Below, in pieces: positions 8,367-16,746 of a stretch of DNA of 64,000 nt (the stretch's first letter is position 1; each line of letters begins with the position of its first letter). This stretch comes from Candidatus Helarchaeota archaeon (GTDB lineage: Archaea > Asgardarchaeota > Lokiarchaeia > Helarchaeales > RDOG01). A program made the translations under genes and the position numbers. The DNA is taken from assembly GCA_019058315.1 (NCBI GenBank), contig JAHPZH010000001.1, forward strand, positions 881,432-945,431, read 5' to 3'. The notes under the pieces were generated by a model, which had not been told where the DNA came from, searched no databases, and was given only the letters and a program-made list of their open reading frames with translations.

Positions 8367-8565
8367 GGTGCCAGGACGGAGGTAAGTCAAGGCCTGACGG
8401 AGCCTTAAATTCGGATACACTTATTAATCTATTTTAAATAAGTTTTGAGACGTAAGGTTTACATCTTACAACCGTTGGAATGACGGATTCCAAGATAGAC
8501 CATCTTACAATTACCAAGTAAGGATATGAGTTCTACAACCATCAATTCGATCCTCGTCCTGGCGT
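8367..8565 (+). ncRNA. Structured RNA candidate, copy 2 of a tandem pair
   Basis: It is homologous to copy 1 and lies about 125 bp downstream. The terminal stem is fully paired: 8370-8378 plus 8380-8382 with 8552-8563, and a bulged G8379 at the equivalent place. Relative to copy 1, two stem positions change from G-C to A-U on both sides, and the third base pair is repaired. P2 is 8389-8393 with 8402-8406, P3 is 8475-8480 with 8488-8493 (loop TGACGGA), and P4 is 8492-8495 with 8503-8506 (loop TAGACCA). The AT-rich stretch around 8331-8350 is well placed as a TATA-type promoter for a start near 8366. Confidence 0.6.
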
Positions 8566-8623
8566 TATAAATAAGGTTTGTATTTTATTTAAAATTTTCC
8601 TATTAAATTGGAATTCAAAATCT

Positions 8624-8841
8624 AATATTGAAGGGGGTCAAAAAACGGCACAAATGATACAAGATGAGAGTAGAAACTCTTTATTTTTAAAAGTCGATGT
8701 ATCAAAAAAAGACGAAGTTAGAGCACTCATAAAGCAGTCAGTGGGCTATGCTCTAATGCAGCATCATTCGTCACAGGTCATAATTTAGTTGTTGATGGTG
8801 GATTTATCGCCAGTATTCCACCTCCAATACCACAGAAGTAA
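8624..8841 (+). pseudogene. Broken short-chain dehydrogenase/reductase (SDR) remnant
   Basis: Two SDR pieces are joined with a large internal deletion and a frame change. The first, in the frame of 8624, reads through EGGQKTAQMIQDES and LFLKVDVSKKDEVRAL, which is the beta3-alpha3 region ending in the conserved D-V-S. The second, in another frame from about 8757 to the TAA at 8839, reads NAASFVTGHNLVVDGGF, the SDR C-terminal signature. The Rossmann glycine motif, the YxxxK catalytic pair and over half the gene are missing. It is certainly non-functional as an SDR and sits directly after RNA copy 2. Confidence 0.75.
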
Positions 8842-8917
8842 TTAGAATAATAGAAGATTCATATTAAATTTTAAATGGAAAGAATGAATAAAATTTTGAT
8901 TAAAAACAATCAAAATT

Positions 8918-9070
8918 TCAATCTTCTCTTCTATTCCAAACTTCTTGTTTTAATAAGTCTCTCACTGCGACCCGAATTGCTTCACTTCTATTCGGATATA
9001 TTCCCCATGATATTAACTTTTCTAATCCTTCAAGATAAGATTTTGGCAGATGTAAGGTAATTATTTCCAT
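8918..9070 (-). CDS. Ribbon-helix-helix (CopG/NikR-type) DNA-binding protein
   Basis: A complete 50-residue gene. Residues 1-8 (MEIITLHL) form the DNA-reading beta strand, residues 10-21 the first helix, and YPNRSEAIRVAVRDLL the turn and second helix with the classic N-R-S-E-A-I-R signature. The protein should dimerise and bind a short inverted repeat. No toxin gene adjoins it, so it is probably a stand-alone regulator. It is divergent from the phosphoglycerate mutase gene, and inverted repeats lie between the two starts. Confidence 0.85.
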   Translation of the reverse strand: MEIITLHLPKSYLEGLEKLISWGIYPNRSEAIRVAVRDLLKQEVWNRRED

Positions 9071-9113
9071 TCACAACACCTCTTTTTTTTGGTATTTTTC
9101 TGATATATCTTCT

Positions 9114-9169
9114 AGTAATACTTTGATATAAAACTGAGTACTCCCACAGTATTACTTATCAAACGTAAT
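9114..9169. promoter_or_regulatory. Inverted repeats between the RHH gene and phosphoglycerate mutase gene
   Basis: AGTAATAC (9114-9121) is the inverse complement of GTATTACT (9149-9156). ATTAC (9151-9155) also pairs with GTAAT (9165-9169). Three half-sites of the same sequence in a divergent promoter region suit an RHH operator, so autoregulation by the adjacent 50-residue protein is plausible. The assignment is inferred from position and symmetry only. Confidence 0.5.
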
Positions 9170-9252
9170 AATTTATAAAGAAATTTTCAATAAGAATAGA
9201 AAAGTAGTGTATGATTTAGATATTATTATAAAAAATGAGTCGAGGTTACCAA

Positions 9253-10161
9253 ATGGTTCATAAACTTGTTTTAATAAGACACGGAGAAAGTGCTTGGAAC
9301 CTAGAAAATAGGTTCACGGGATGGACAGATGTTGGATTAACGAAAAAAGGAATTAAGGAAAATATACAAGCTGCAAAAATCCTAAAAAATGAAGGTTACA
9401 CATTTGATGTTGCTTTTACTTCAGTTTTAAAGCGTGGAATAAGTACTTTATGGACTATTCTTGAAGAAATGGATTTAATGTGGATACCCGTTTATAAAAC
9501 TTGGAAACTTAATGAGCGAATGTACGGGGCTCTCCAGGGACTTAATAAATCTGAGACTGCTAAAAAACTCGGAGAAGAACAAGTTCTAATATGGCGTCGA
9601 TCGTATGATGTCGCTCCTCCTGCATTAGATAAAACAGATAAAAGGTATCCTGGGAATGATCCAAAATATAGTAATTTAGATCCAGATGAAATCCCACTTA
9701 CAGAAAGTTTAAAAGACACAATTGCAAGGGTTCTGCCATATTGGGATGATGTTATCGCTCCTATAATAAAGGATGGAGCAAAAGTTATTATATCCGCTCA
9801 TGGTAATAGTTTAAGAGCTTTAGTAAAATATTTAGATGATGTTTCTAACGAAGAAATAATAAAATTAAACATACCTACTGGTATTCCGTTAATTTATGAA
9901 CTAGATGATGATTTAAAACCAATAAAGCATTATTATCTTGGAGATCAAGAACAGATTGAAAAATCAATTGCGGTTACCAGGGATCAAGGATTAGCTGAAC
10001 GTCATTATTATATTGATGATCCAGAGGAAATAGAGAAAGCTTTAGAAACCATTAAAATTCAAGAGATAAAAGCCAGTGAAGAAAAACCAAGATACTTCTA
10101 CATAGACGACCCTGAAGAAATAAAAAAATCATTAGAAAAAAATGATAAAAAAGAGGATTAG
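9253..10161 (+). CDS. gpmA: 2,3-bisphosphoglycerate-dependent phosphoglycerate mutase with repeated C-terminal tail
   Basis: A cofactor-dependent mutase that interconverts 3- and 2-phosphoglycerate in glycolysis/gluconeogenesis. The phosphohistidine motif [35 protein letters not shown] and the second catalytic His in [10 protein letters not shown] are all intact. The start is set at ATG 9253, with GAGGT just upstream; ATG 9235 would add six residues. A normal GpmA ends near [13 protein letters not shown]. Here about 60 more residues follow, containing two further copies of that element ([14 protein letters not shown] and [14 protein letters not shown]). The core enzyme is about 230 residues, and the tail is unusual. 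Confidence 0.88.
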   Translation: MVHKLVLIRHGESAWNLENRFTGWTDVGLTKKGIKENIQAAKILKNEGYTFDVAFTSVLKRGISTLWTILEEMDLMWIPVYKTWKLNERMYGALQGLNKSETAKKLGEEQVLIWRRSYDVAPPALDKTDKRYPGNDPKYSNLDPDEIPLTESLKDTIARVLPYWDDVIAPIIKDGAKVIISAHGNSLRALVKYLDDVSNEEIIKLNIPTGIPLIYELDDDLKPIKHYYLGDQEQIEKSIAVTRDQGLAERHYYIDDPEEIEKALETIKIQEIKASEEKPRYFYIDDPEEIKKSLEKNDKKED

Positions 10162-10181
10162 ATATAAAAATTTATTAGATT

Positions 10182-11249
10182 TTAACTATATAATTTTTTA
10201 TGTTTTCGAGGGAATTCTTCAAACATCCTTTGTGCTTCATCAGGAGGGAGAATAACAATCTCACCATCTGGTTTTTGAAGTACACATCCTGAATTTATGA
10301 GAAGATCATAATTTTTGCGATTTTCATCTTTATCTCCCCAACAAACCTTTTGACACATACCACATGTCATACGTAAATTTACACCTGGTAGAAGAGGATT
10401 TTCAAAACCTCCTGGTGGTTTACGCTCTGGCCATTTTGTATATTTATAGACTGCTGTACCAGTAGCAAGTATAATTTTTTTTTCTTCAGTTGGTATTTCA
10501 AACCGCCCGGGAGACCAAGTGGACCACTTTCCACTTGGGTGAAGTCCACAAAATCCACCACAAACGAAATTACACCACATTTTATTGTTCCGGCGGCTAT
10601 ATGTAAATTTTTCTCCTCCAATTGTGACCTCTGATATTTCTTTTGCATCAAACATTTTGGATGGACATGCAGCAACGCATAATTTACAATTTATGCAAAA
10701 ACCTTCTCCTGGAGGAATTCTTTTTGTTGCTGTAAGCTCAGCATTTGTAACGACAGTACCTAACAAAATTGCAGTTCCATAACCTTTAATACCTATATTT
10801 CCCGACCAACCAAATGAACCTACCCCAGATACTGCAGCTATATATCGGTGAGAAATGTCTGGATACATTTCTCTTCTCCAATTTTCTATATTAGTTCTAT
10901 ATACTTCATTTTCCTTTATTGCTACAGCTTTGAAACCCTTTTTTTCTAACCATTCAACTAATTCATTACTAGTTTGATCGATTTTTTTCCTTATCTTAAT
11001 TTGATCATCCTCAGCTTTTTTATGTGCTTGAATGCTCTTTTTTGCCATAAAACCTCTGATTAATTCTTTATTAAGTGGTAGAGCGAAACTAATTGCTGAT
11101 TTTGCTTCTGGAAGAACATAAGCTAAATTTACGCTTGGAGGACCACCTGCTAGAGTTTCTAGAGTGGCAAATCCAATGTTAATCGTTCCTTTTTTGTTTA
11201 AAAAATCTTTAATTTCCTTATTTAAAGTAATAATAGTCTTTTGAGACAT
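10182..11249 (-). CDS. QueG-like 4Fe-4S oxidoreductase
   Basis: A protein of 355 residues with the same broad plan as the protein at 5312-6247 but clearly diverged. The core VSGVGSFGWSGNIGIKGYG is the conserved QueG-like loop. A ferredoxin motif CINCKLCVAACP follows, and a later CGMCQKVC gives the second cluster. Extra Cys lie in CNFVCGGFCGLHP. The epoxyqueuosine reductase family uses cobalamin and Fe-S clusters; the substrate here is unknown. Only 4 bp separate it from the DUF998-like membrane gene upstream, so they form an operon. Confidence 0.7.
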   Translation of the reverse strand: MSQKTIITLNKEIKDFLNKKGTINIGFATLETLAGGPPSVNLAYVLPEAKSAISFALPLNKELIRGFMAKKSIQAHKKAEDDQIKIRKKIDQTSNELVEWLEKKGFKAVAIKENEVYRTNIENWRREMYPDISHRYIAAVSGVGSFGWSGNIGIKGYGTAILLGTVVTNAELTATKRIPPGEGFCINCKLCVAACPSKMFDAKEISEVTIGGEKFTYSRRNNKMWCNFVCGGFCGLHPSGKWSTWSPGRFEIPTEEKKIILATGTAVYKYTKWPERKPPGGFENPLLPGVNLRMTCGMCQKVCWGDKDENRKNYDLLINSGCVLQKPDGEIVILPPDEAQRMFEEFPRKHKKLYS

Positions 11250-11253
11250 TTAA

Positions 11254-11976
11254 TCAATCTCCATTATGTATAATTACTAAACCTAAGGGAACAATCCAAG
11301 CTACAATAGAAAAAAGCAGCATCCATTCCCAAAATGGACCACCTACAATACCAAATATTATTAAAGTCCCTAAAGGACCAACTAAACCATAAATTCCCAG
11401 CGGTTTAGGTATTTCTGTATCATTATAGAATAATATTATTAAACCAAAGAACATTGCCCCAAATGTAAAACCTCCAAAAGCCATTCCTGAAGTTATACCA
11501 TGCAAACCGAAATAGCCTCTATCCTCAGAAAAGACTCCTACTCCAATATATCCAATATTTCCAATTATAGACCAAAACCATGCAAGAGATCCTAATCTAA
11601 GTCGCATTCTTGAACTATCTAAAGGAATAAAACGATGTTCTAAATAGAAACTAATAGGAAGAGTAAGAGCTCCAGCAAATATAGCCGCTAGATCATAAAG
11701 ATAAGGTGCAGGGGTATATCTAATGCTACCGAGATCACTTATCCAGTGAGTAGCAATAGAATAACGGTCCCATCTAATACTCCCATGGTTAAATATATAA
11801 TCTGGTAAGAGAGGTATGAAGTTCTCAGGACCTAAATAGGCTACAATTACTCCCATTATTAATAGGGGAAAATATATCAGCATTACAAGCATTGTGCACT
11901 TTTTACAAAAGTCAAATTCCGTAACTTTGTCATAAAATCGTTCTTTTAAATCAATTATCATATCTTTGAATGTCAT
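11254..11976 (-). CDS. DUF998-like integral membrane protein
   Basis: A protein of 240 residues with about six hydrophobic helices after a short charged N-terminus. The segment HWISDLGSIRYTPAPYLYDL, in a loop between helices, is typical of DUF998 proteins, whose function is not established. The start ATG has GGAG at 7 nt spacing. It is followed after 4 bp by the QueG-like gene, which suggests a membrane partner for that Fe-S protein. Confidence 0.65.
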   Translation of the reverse strand: MTFKDMIIDLKERFYDKVTEFDFCKKCTMLVMLIYFPLLIMGVIVAYLGPENFIPLLPDYIFNHGSIRWDRYSIATHWISDLGSIRYTPAPYLYDLAAIFAGALTLPISFYLEHRFIPLDSSRMRLRLGSLAWFWSIIGNIGYIGVGVFSEDRGYFGLHGITSGMAFGGFTFGAMFFGLIILFYNDTEIPKPLGIYGLVGPLGTLIIFGIVGGPFWEWMLLFSIVAWIVPLGLVIIHNGD

Positions 11977-12076
11977 TTTAAAACTCCTGTTTAAAAATTA
12001 TATTTTTTTAAGATAAACAATTCCGAATAAATGGTTAATAGAAAAATCGTTTAATAATTTTTTTAGTAATAAAATG

Positions 12077-15000
12077 TCAATTACTAAAGATTTCTAGAGC
12101 AATTGGACCAATTTTTGTAAATACACTTATTTTGCCATTATATTTTGGAAGTTCTTTATGATAAAATTTTTCAATTTCGTCTACTGTTTGTTTTAATTTT
12201 TCTCTTAAAGTGATGAGATTTTCTTCAGTAATTAATGCGGCACTTATATATTTTCCATGCTCAAAGAGGATGTCCATATCTTCTTGTTCAATCACTTTTA
12301 TGTTTGTATCAGTTCTTGTTACGTGTTGAATCATAGATTCGACTCCTGTAAGACCACCAGCTACTAATGTAGGTGACACTTCTTTATCCTTCTTAAAAGA
12401 ATGATTAAAAATACATGCTCCATCCCGTAAATAAAAGTAGATATGATGAATTCTATTGAACCAATTTAGCTCAGATTCTGTTTTTAAATCGGTTTTTTGT
12501 AAATCTCCAATATCTAATGAAGAACTTATTTCTATTGGACAAGAAGGGGCAGAAATTCCAATGCTGGACTCTGAAATTTGTGGTTTTTCAATAATTTTCA
12601 AGGCAGAAATAAGGGTTGCTTTTTCTTTTTTTATCATATTCAAATAATTTGAAACATCTTTTCTTTTCTGAACATAACCTGCCTTATTAAACATATCTTT
12701 AGCTGAATTGAGGTAATGAATCGCTACATTTAAATGTTTATCTTTTTTTGATAATTCTATTTCTTTATCCGCTTTAATTAAATACCATAATCCATCAAAA
12801 AATGTAGAAGTTGCTAAAGCCCATTGTGCGTCTTTTTTGAAACCTCCAAGTTGATAATTTCTGGCCGAATCCCGAAGAAATATCTTAATTTTTCTATAAA
12901 AATCTATTTTTTCTTCTAAATCCGAACCATCAAATAAAGTTCCGTATTGGAGAGCATTACAATATTGAGCATTACCAACAGATAACTTTTTCATTCTACT
13001 TTCCGGGAATATATTTGCAGCTTTTTTAAATAGTTCAGCTGCAGCTGCATAAGTCGATGATTTTTGTTCGACATAAGCTTTTTCCATACTTTTCCAAGCA
13101 TTACATAGGTAATAAATACCCGTTAATTCGTCTTTTTCTTTTTGAAGTTTAAATGATTGGCACAAATTCTCAAAGATGTCTCCTGCTTTACCATAAAATT
13201 CAGCAGCTACTAAATTGTTTCCTTTTTTACTTTCTATACGTGCAGTTTCAATTTGATTCCTTGCCATACAATAATTATCCCGAACTCGTGCTACTTGTAT
13301 TAATTTTAAGATTCGTTTTTTAATATCAGGTGGTATTCGTCTTTTTAAATAAGAATTAAAAACCTCTACAGCTTCTTCGAAACCCCTTTCCGCATTTAAA
13401 TAAGCTACTGCAGATTTTTTATGTTCACCGCTTTTACTCAAATATTCTGCTTTCTCTAGCATTGCCCATGCTGAGTAAAATGGTGCTTCAAATTTATATT
13501 CCTGAATTTTACTTAATAATTGGGTTGCCTTTTCATAATGTTTTTGAGCAGTAGTATGATCTTCTTTTATATGATTAGCTTTTGCTAGCTCAATAATTTG
13601 CCAAGCTTTCACATAATTTTTTAAATGTTCAATTTTATGACCAAAACTAGAATAACTAATTGTTAACATAGCTTTTTCAAAAAAATCAATTGATTTTTTA
13701 TAATTTTCTGTAGCAGAAAGATAATTTCCTAATCGGTCTTCAATTTGTGCTAGGTTGTTATAAGCTAAGCCGATTAAATTAAAAAATCCTTTATCTTTAC
13801 AGTATTCTATCGATTCAATATAGGAATTATAAGATTTTCTATAAATTTCCTCTTCATTTGTTAATTTTCCAAGTTCAAAATAAGTGTCTCCGAGTAAAAA
13901 CATATTTTCCAAGGTTTGGTATTCCTTAGGGGTATTTTCTAAGAGATCTATCGTTATTTGATAAAAATCAATTTTATCCGATTCATTTGAAGAATTTTTT
14001 GCCAAAATTAATCCATTTCGTGAAATATTGTAAAGATATTCATTATAATAAGAATTTGTTGAGCTATATTTAGGATGTATAAAATTAGGTATGTCTAGAT
14101 AAAGTTTTACTGCTTTTTGTATATGATCTTGATCTTTAAGTAAATCTCCTAAAATACCATACGCTGCACATAATTTATATTTCTGCATTAAACTAAATAT
14201 TCTATATTTGGGGTCTTTTAATAGCGATAATTGATCTGTGGGTAATTCGATCAGTTCAAGAGATTTATTTGCAAATGTAATTCGTAATTCATCAGCAATT
14301 TGGCGAGTAGAGAGCGAAATTTCAAGAAGTGATTCAGCTGCATCTAAAATTACTTGTGTAATTGTGATTTTAGGAAAACTTAAAGTACCTGATACAATTA
14401 AATTGTCCAAATCTATTAAGGTTGATTTAAAATCCTTAGTAAAATATCCTAAAGAAGTTAAACATAATGAAACCGTAAAATTGCAATAATAAAATAATGA
14501 TAATGCGTGATTTGCATGAATTATTAATGCTTCACCTTTTTTGAGCCATTTCTGGGCTTTTTTTAGATATCTTCTTTCTTCGAATTGATTTTTTGCATAA
14601 TATTTAGAATGAAGCAGACATAAAAAAGCAAAAATAGTATAAGAATAAAATAAGGATAAAATATTTGGTGTATCTTCCAAAGAAATAATAAAATGCTTTA
14701 ATTTATCCATTGTTGAAATTAAAAAATCCTCGATATTCAATTGCCCCATTGGAAATAAAGAAACTATCCACCCAGAAGCGTCCCTTACACTCTTTAAAAA
14801 TTGATAAATATAAATTTCAGAAAAATCTTGATATCTTCCAATATTTTCCCAAATATATGAAATTAATTCTTCAAATTCAATAGTTAAATCTTTTAGAAGT
14901 TGTTTTTCACCAATTCTAACTATATTTTCACCAATTAACAAAACTAAAGATCTAACTTCAAGAATCGTCAATTTTATTGACTCTTCATCCCCTAAATTTA

Positions 15001-15421
15001 ATTTTCTAGCTTTGTCGAAGTGTAATTTTGCATTTTCTAAAAAATTTAATTTTGAATCCTCCTCACCCCCTGAACTCCCTGATATATATTTTAATAAATT
15101 AATGAACCCTAAGGTCAAATTCTCATATTTTTTATTATTTGATTCAATAGCAATTTGGTAAGCTTTTTCAAAACTTGATATTGAGGAGTTAAATTTTATT
15201 TGCGCTCTTTCTTTGGTTTTTTCAAAATCCGCTATACTTTGATAAATTTCTCCTAATTTATAATAAACTTCAAAATTTTTTATTTCATTATCAAGACAAA
15301 TTTTTTCTGCTTCTTTTAATAGCTCTATAGCCTTAATCCAATCATATTTACGTTCTTTCTCTTGAGATTGCTTGAACAAAGCCTTTATTTGTTCTTCTTC
15401 ATTTAGAGCTATTTCTGACAT
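12077..15421 (-). CDS. Large TPR protein with C-terminal longin/roadblock-like domain
   Basis: A protein of 1114 residues, among the largest in the window. Residues about 1-950 are tandem helix pairs of TPR type, for example LGNYLSATENYKKSIDFFEK and IYRKSYNSYIESIEYCKDKG. The last roughly 135 residues are a mixed alpha/beta domain (IHHIYFYLRDGACIFNHSF, VAGGLTGVESMIQHVTR, KYISAALITEENLITLREK) of the longin/roadblock type often found in Asgard proteins. Such fusions may act as scaffolds that bring a small-GTPase-type regulator to client proteins; this is an inference. No enzyme motif or signal peptide is seen. Confidence 0.75.
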   Translation of the reverse strand: MSEIALNEEEQIKALFKQSQEKERKYDWIKAIELLKEAEKICLDNEIKNFEVYYKLGEIYQSIADFEKTKERAQIKFNSSISSFEKAYQIAIESNNKKYENLTLGFINLLKYISGSSGGEEDSKLNFLENAKLHFDKARKLNLGDEESIKLTILEVRSLVLLIGENIVRIGEKQLLKDLTIEFEELISYIWENIGRYQDFSEIYIYQFLKSVRDASGWIVSLFPMGQLNIEDFLISTMDKLKHFIISLEDTPNILSLFYSYTIFAFLCLLHSKYYAKNQFEERRYLKKAQKWLKKGEALIIHANHALSLFYYCNFTVSLCLTSLGYFTKDFKSTLIDLDNLIVSGTLSFPKITITQVILDAAESLLEISLSTRQIADELRITFANKSLELIELPTDQLSLLKDPKYRIFSLMQKYKLCAAYGILGDLLKDQDHIQKAVKLYLDIPNFIHPKYSSTNSYYNEYLYNISRNGLILAKNSSNESDKIDFYQITIDLLENTPKEYQTLENMFLLGDTYFELGKLTNEEEIYRKSYNSYIESIEYCKDKGFFNLIGLAYNNLAQIEDRLGNYLSATENYKKSIDFFEKAMLTISYSSFGHKIEHLKNYVKAWQIIELAKANHIKEDHTTAQKHYEKATQLLSKIQEYKFEAPFYSAWAMLEKAEYLSKSGEHKKSAVAYLNAERGFEEAVEVFNSYLKRRIPPDIKKRILKLIQVARVRDNYCMARNQIETARIESKKGNNLVAAEFYGKAGDIFENLCQSFKLQKEKDELTGIYYLCNAWKSMEKAYVEQKSSTYAAAAELFKKAANIFPESRMKKLSVGNAQYCNALQYGTLFDGSDLEEKIDFYRKIKIFLRDSARNYQLGGFKKDAQWALATSTFFDGLWYLIKADKEIELSKKDKHLNVAIHYLNSAKDMFNKAGYVQKRKDVSNYLNMIKKEKATLISALKIIEKPQISESSIGISAPSCPIEISSSLDIGDLQKTDLKTESELNWFNRIHHIYFYLRDGACIFNHSFKKDKEVSPTLVAGGLTGVESMIQHVTRTDTNIKVIEQEDMDILFEHGKYISAALITEENLITLREKLKQTVDEIEKFYHKELPKYNGKISVFTKIGPIALEIFSN

Positions 15422-15496
15422 TTATAAGTCTTCCGGTAAAATTTTCCCGGTTTTTAGAAAATTATTATATAAAAATTGCATATAGCTTATTGCTTT

Positions 15497-16138
15497 TTAT
15501 TCTTCTTGTAGATCTTGTTCTCTAGGTTTTAATAAAATTGTAATTTCACCATGTGGATCTCCACGGACAAAGCATTTAGTCTCTCTGGCTATTACATTAT
15601 ATTCGTTGCCTACATAATCTTGCAATGCTTGTAAAATTCCTTTAAAAATAGCTGCAAGAACTTCACCAGGAGTAAATATTCCAAAATGTTCATGAGTCAG
15701 TTTACTTTCTTCAGCACAAAACAAACAAAATTTTTGTTGCAATGTCAGTCTTACAGTTCCATCATCTTCCATTGAAAGTTCGGGCTCTGTCCACATTTCC
15801 TTATAATCCTTGCCAAAAATTGCCCAAAAGATTAAAGTAGAAATAAAAATGATATCTTCAATACTTTTACTCATAACGCTACTCATTGAAACCCCTAGTA
15901 AAATTGGAGTATCGATCATTTCTGAAATTATATTTTTTGATTCTTCCTCTACTTGTGTAGCAAAATCATGAACAGCTTGCTGATAATCTCCATTATTTAT
16001 ACCTGCATACAAATGGAGAATATTTCTAACCATAGAATTAACTGAATAGAGGTTAATCTTTTTGGCTTTTCTGAAAAATATTCGTTTCCCAAATCCTGCA
16101 ATCTTTTTTCTAAACCAACCTAATTTTTCAACAGGAAT
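15497..16138 (-). CDS. V4R/TRAPP-like protein, N-terminus extended to an ATT start
   Basis: A protein of 213 residues if it starts at ATT 16138; ATG 16033 would give 178. The region between the two is open, basic and protein-like (KLGWFRKKIAGFGKR), and it aligns in position with the N-terminus of the neighbouring paralogue (KLEVFDLARRGTAKVF), so the longer form is preferred. The C-terminal RETKCFVRGDPHGEITILL resembles the end of V4R domains, which bind small hydrophobic ligands or metals via a Cys. It lies two bases downstream of the paralogous gene. Function unknown, probably sensing or ligand binding. Confidence 0.6.
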   Translation of the reverse strand: MPVEKLGWFRKKIAGFGKRIFFRKAKKINLYSVNSMVRNILHLYAGINNGDYQQAVHDFATQVEEESKNIISEMIDTPILLGVSMSSVMSKSIEDIIFISTLIFWAIFGKDYKEMWTEPELSMEDDGTVRLTLQQKFCLFCAEESKLTHEHFGIFTPGEVLAAIFKGILQALQDYVGNEYNVIARETKCFVRGDPHGEITILLKPREQDLQEE

Positions 16139-16150
16139 TTTTATGCCCCC
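16136..16150 (-). promoter_or_regulatory. G-rich SD-like site before an ATT codon
   Basis: On the minus strand AAGGGGG ends at 16146 and ATT occupies 16138-16136, a gap of 7 nt. The G run also encodes the last residues of the upstream gene, so the two reading frames are coupled. No ATG, GTG or TTG is available near it in the right frame. Confidence 0.45.
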
Positions 16151-16656
16151 TTAAATTGTATAGAATGAATACATGCTTTATCACCCGTTCCCCTCGAAGA
16201 TATTGTCTTGACTTCAAATGTGTTTCTAGGAAGTTCTAATTTTTCTCGTTCTGTAAGAACAGTGAGCAACCTTTCAATTGATCCAGAGTAAGGAGTGCAA
16301 TAATGAAAAGGTAGACCTTCTAATTTAATATCTGTACATAATATACAGTCATCATCAATTACGTGATAGATATCTTCTGTGATTTTCTTTATCTTTACTT
16401 TGCTACTATAAAAAATATCAAAGAAATCTTTTATATAATCCTGAAATTTGTTTCTTTTGAGATTATAAATATTTAAAAAATCATCCATTATATTGGAACC
16501 TAGTTTTCTTAATGCTTCAATAGCCCCCTCCGTATCAAAGTTTTGATAACAATAAGATAATACTGCAGGGTAGATCATAGTTACAACTAAAACGTTCATT
16601 TTCTTAGTCGAAAAGACCTTTGCAGTCCCACGACGAGCGAGATCAAACACCTCCAA
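16141..16656 (-). CDS. V4R/TRAPP-like protein (paralogue of next gene)
   Basis: A protein of 171 residues starting at TTG 16656 with GAGG at about 9 nt. The layout matches the adjacent protein: an N-terminal basic helix, a central four-helix region (YPAVLSYCYQNFDTEGAIEA), and a C-terminal sheet with paired Cys residues (DDCILCTDIKLEGLPFHYC, then DKACIHSIQF). The Cys spacing could bind a metal or cofactor as in V4R proteins. The pair probably arose by duplication and may form a heterodimer. Confidence 0.6.
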   Translation of the reverse strand: MEVFDLARRGTAKVFSTKKMNVLVVTMIYPAVLSYCYQNFDTEGAIEALRKLGSNIMDDFLNIYNLKRNKFQDYIKDFFDIFYSSKVKIKKITEDIYHVIDDDCILCTDIKLEGLPFHYCTPYSGSIERLLTVLTEREKLELPRNTFEVKTISSRGTGDKACIHSIQFKGA

Positions 16657-16746
16657 TTTTTCAAACCTCTTATTTCAGTAAATAATGAGTAAAATTCAAT
16701 ATTTATTACTAATAGTTTTCAACTTATAAATTTGAAAATTATTTCT

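Noticed and set aside
8380-8394. RNase P RNA, because GAGGTAAGTC in copy 2 resembles GAGGAAAGTC
   Set aside because: Copy 1 lacks the motif, the 3' conserved region is absent, and the motif overlaps the terminal stem. Two tandem RNase P genes are also unlikely.
8037-8565. tRNA genes with introns, suggested by TTCGATCC near the 3' end of each copy
   Set aside because: No T-stem can be formed around that loop, T8 is absent, and no anticodon arm is found in either copy or strand.
8037-8565. Y-RNA-like element, suggested by a bulged base near position 9 of the terminal stem
   Set aside because: Resemblance rests on one bulge only; no Ro60-type gene is nearby. Kept only as an idea for the RNA search.
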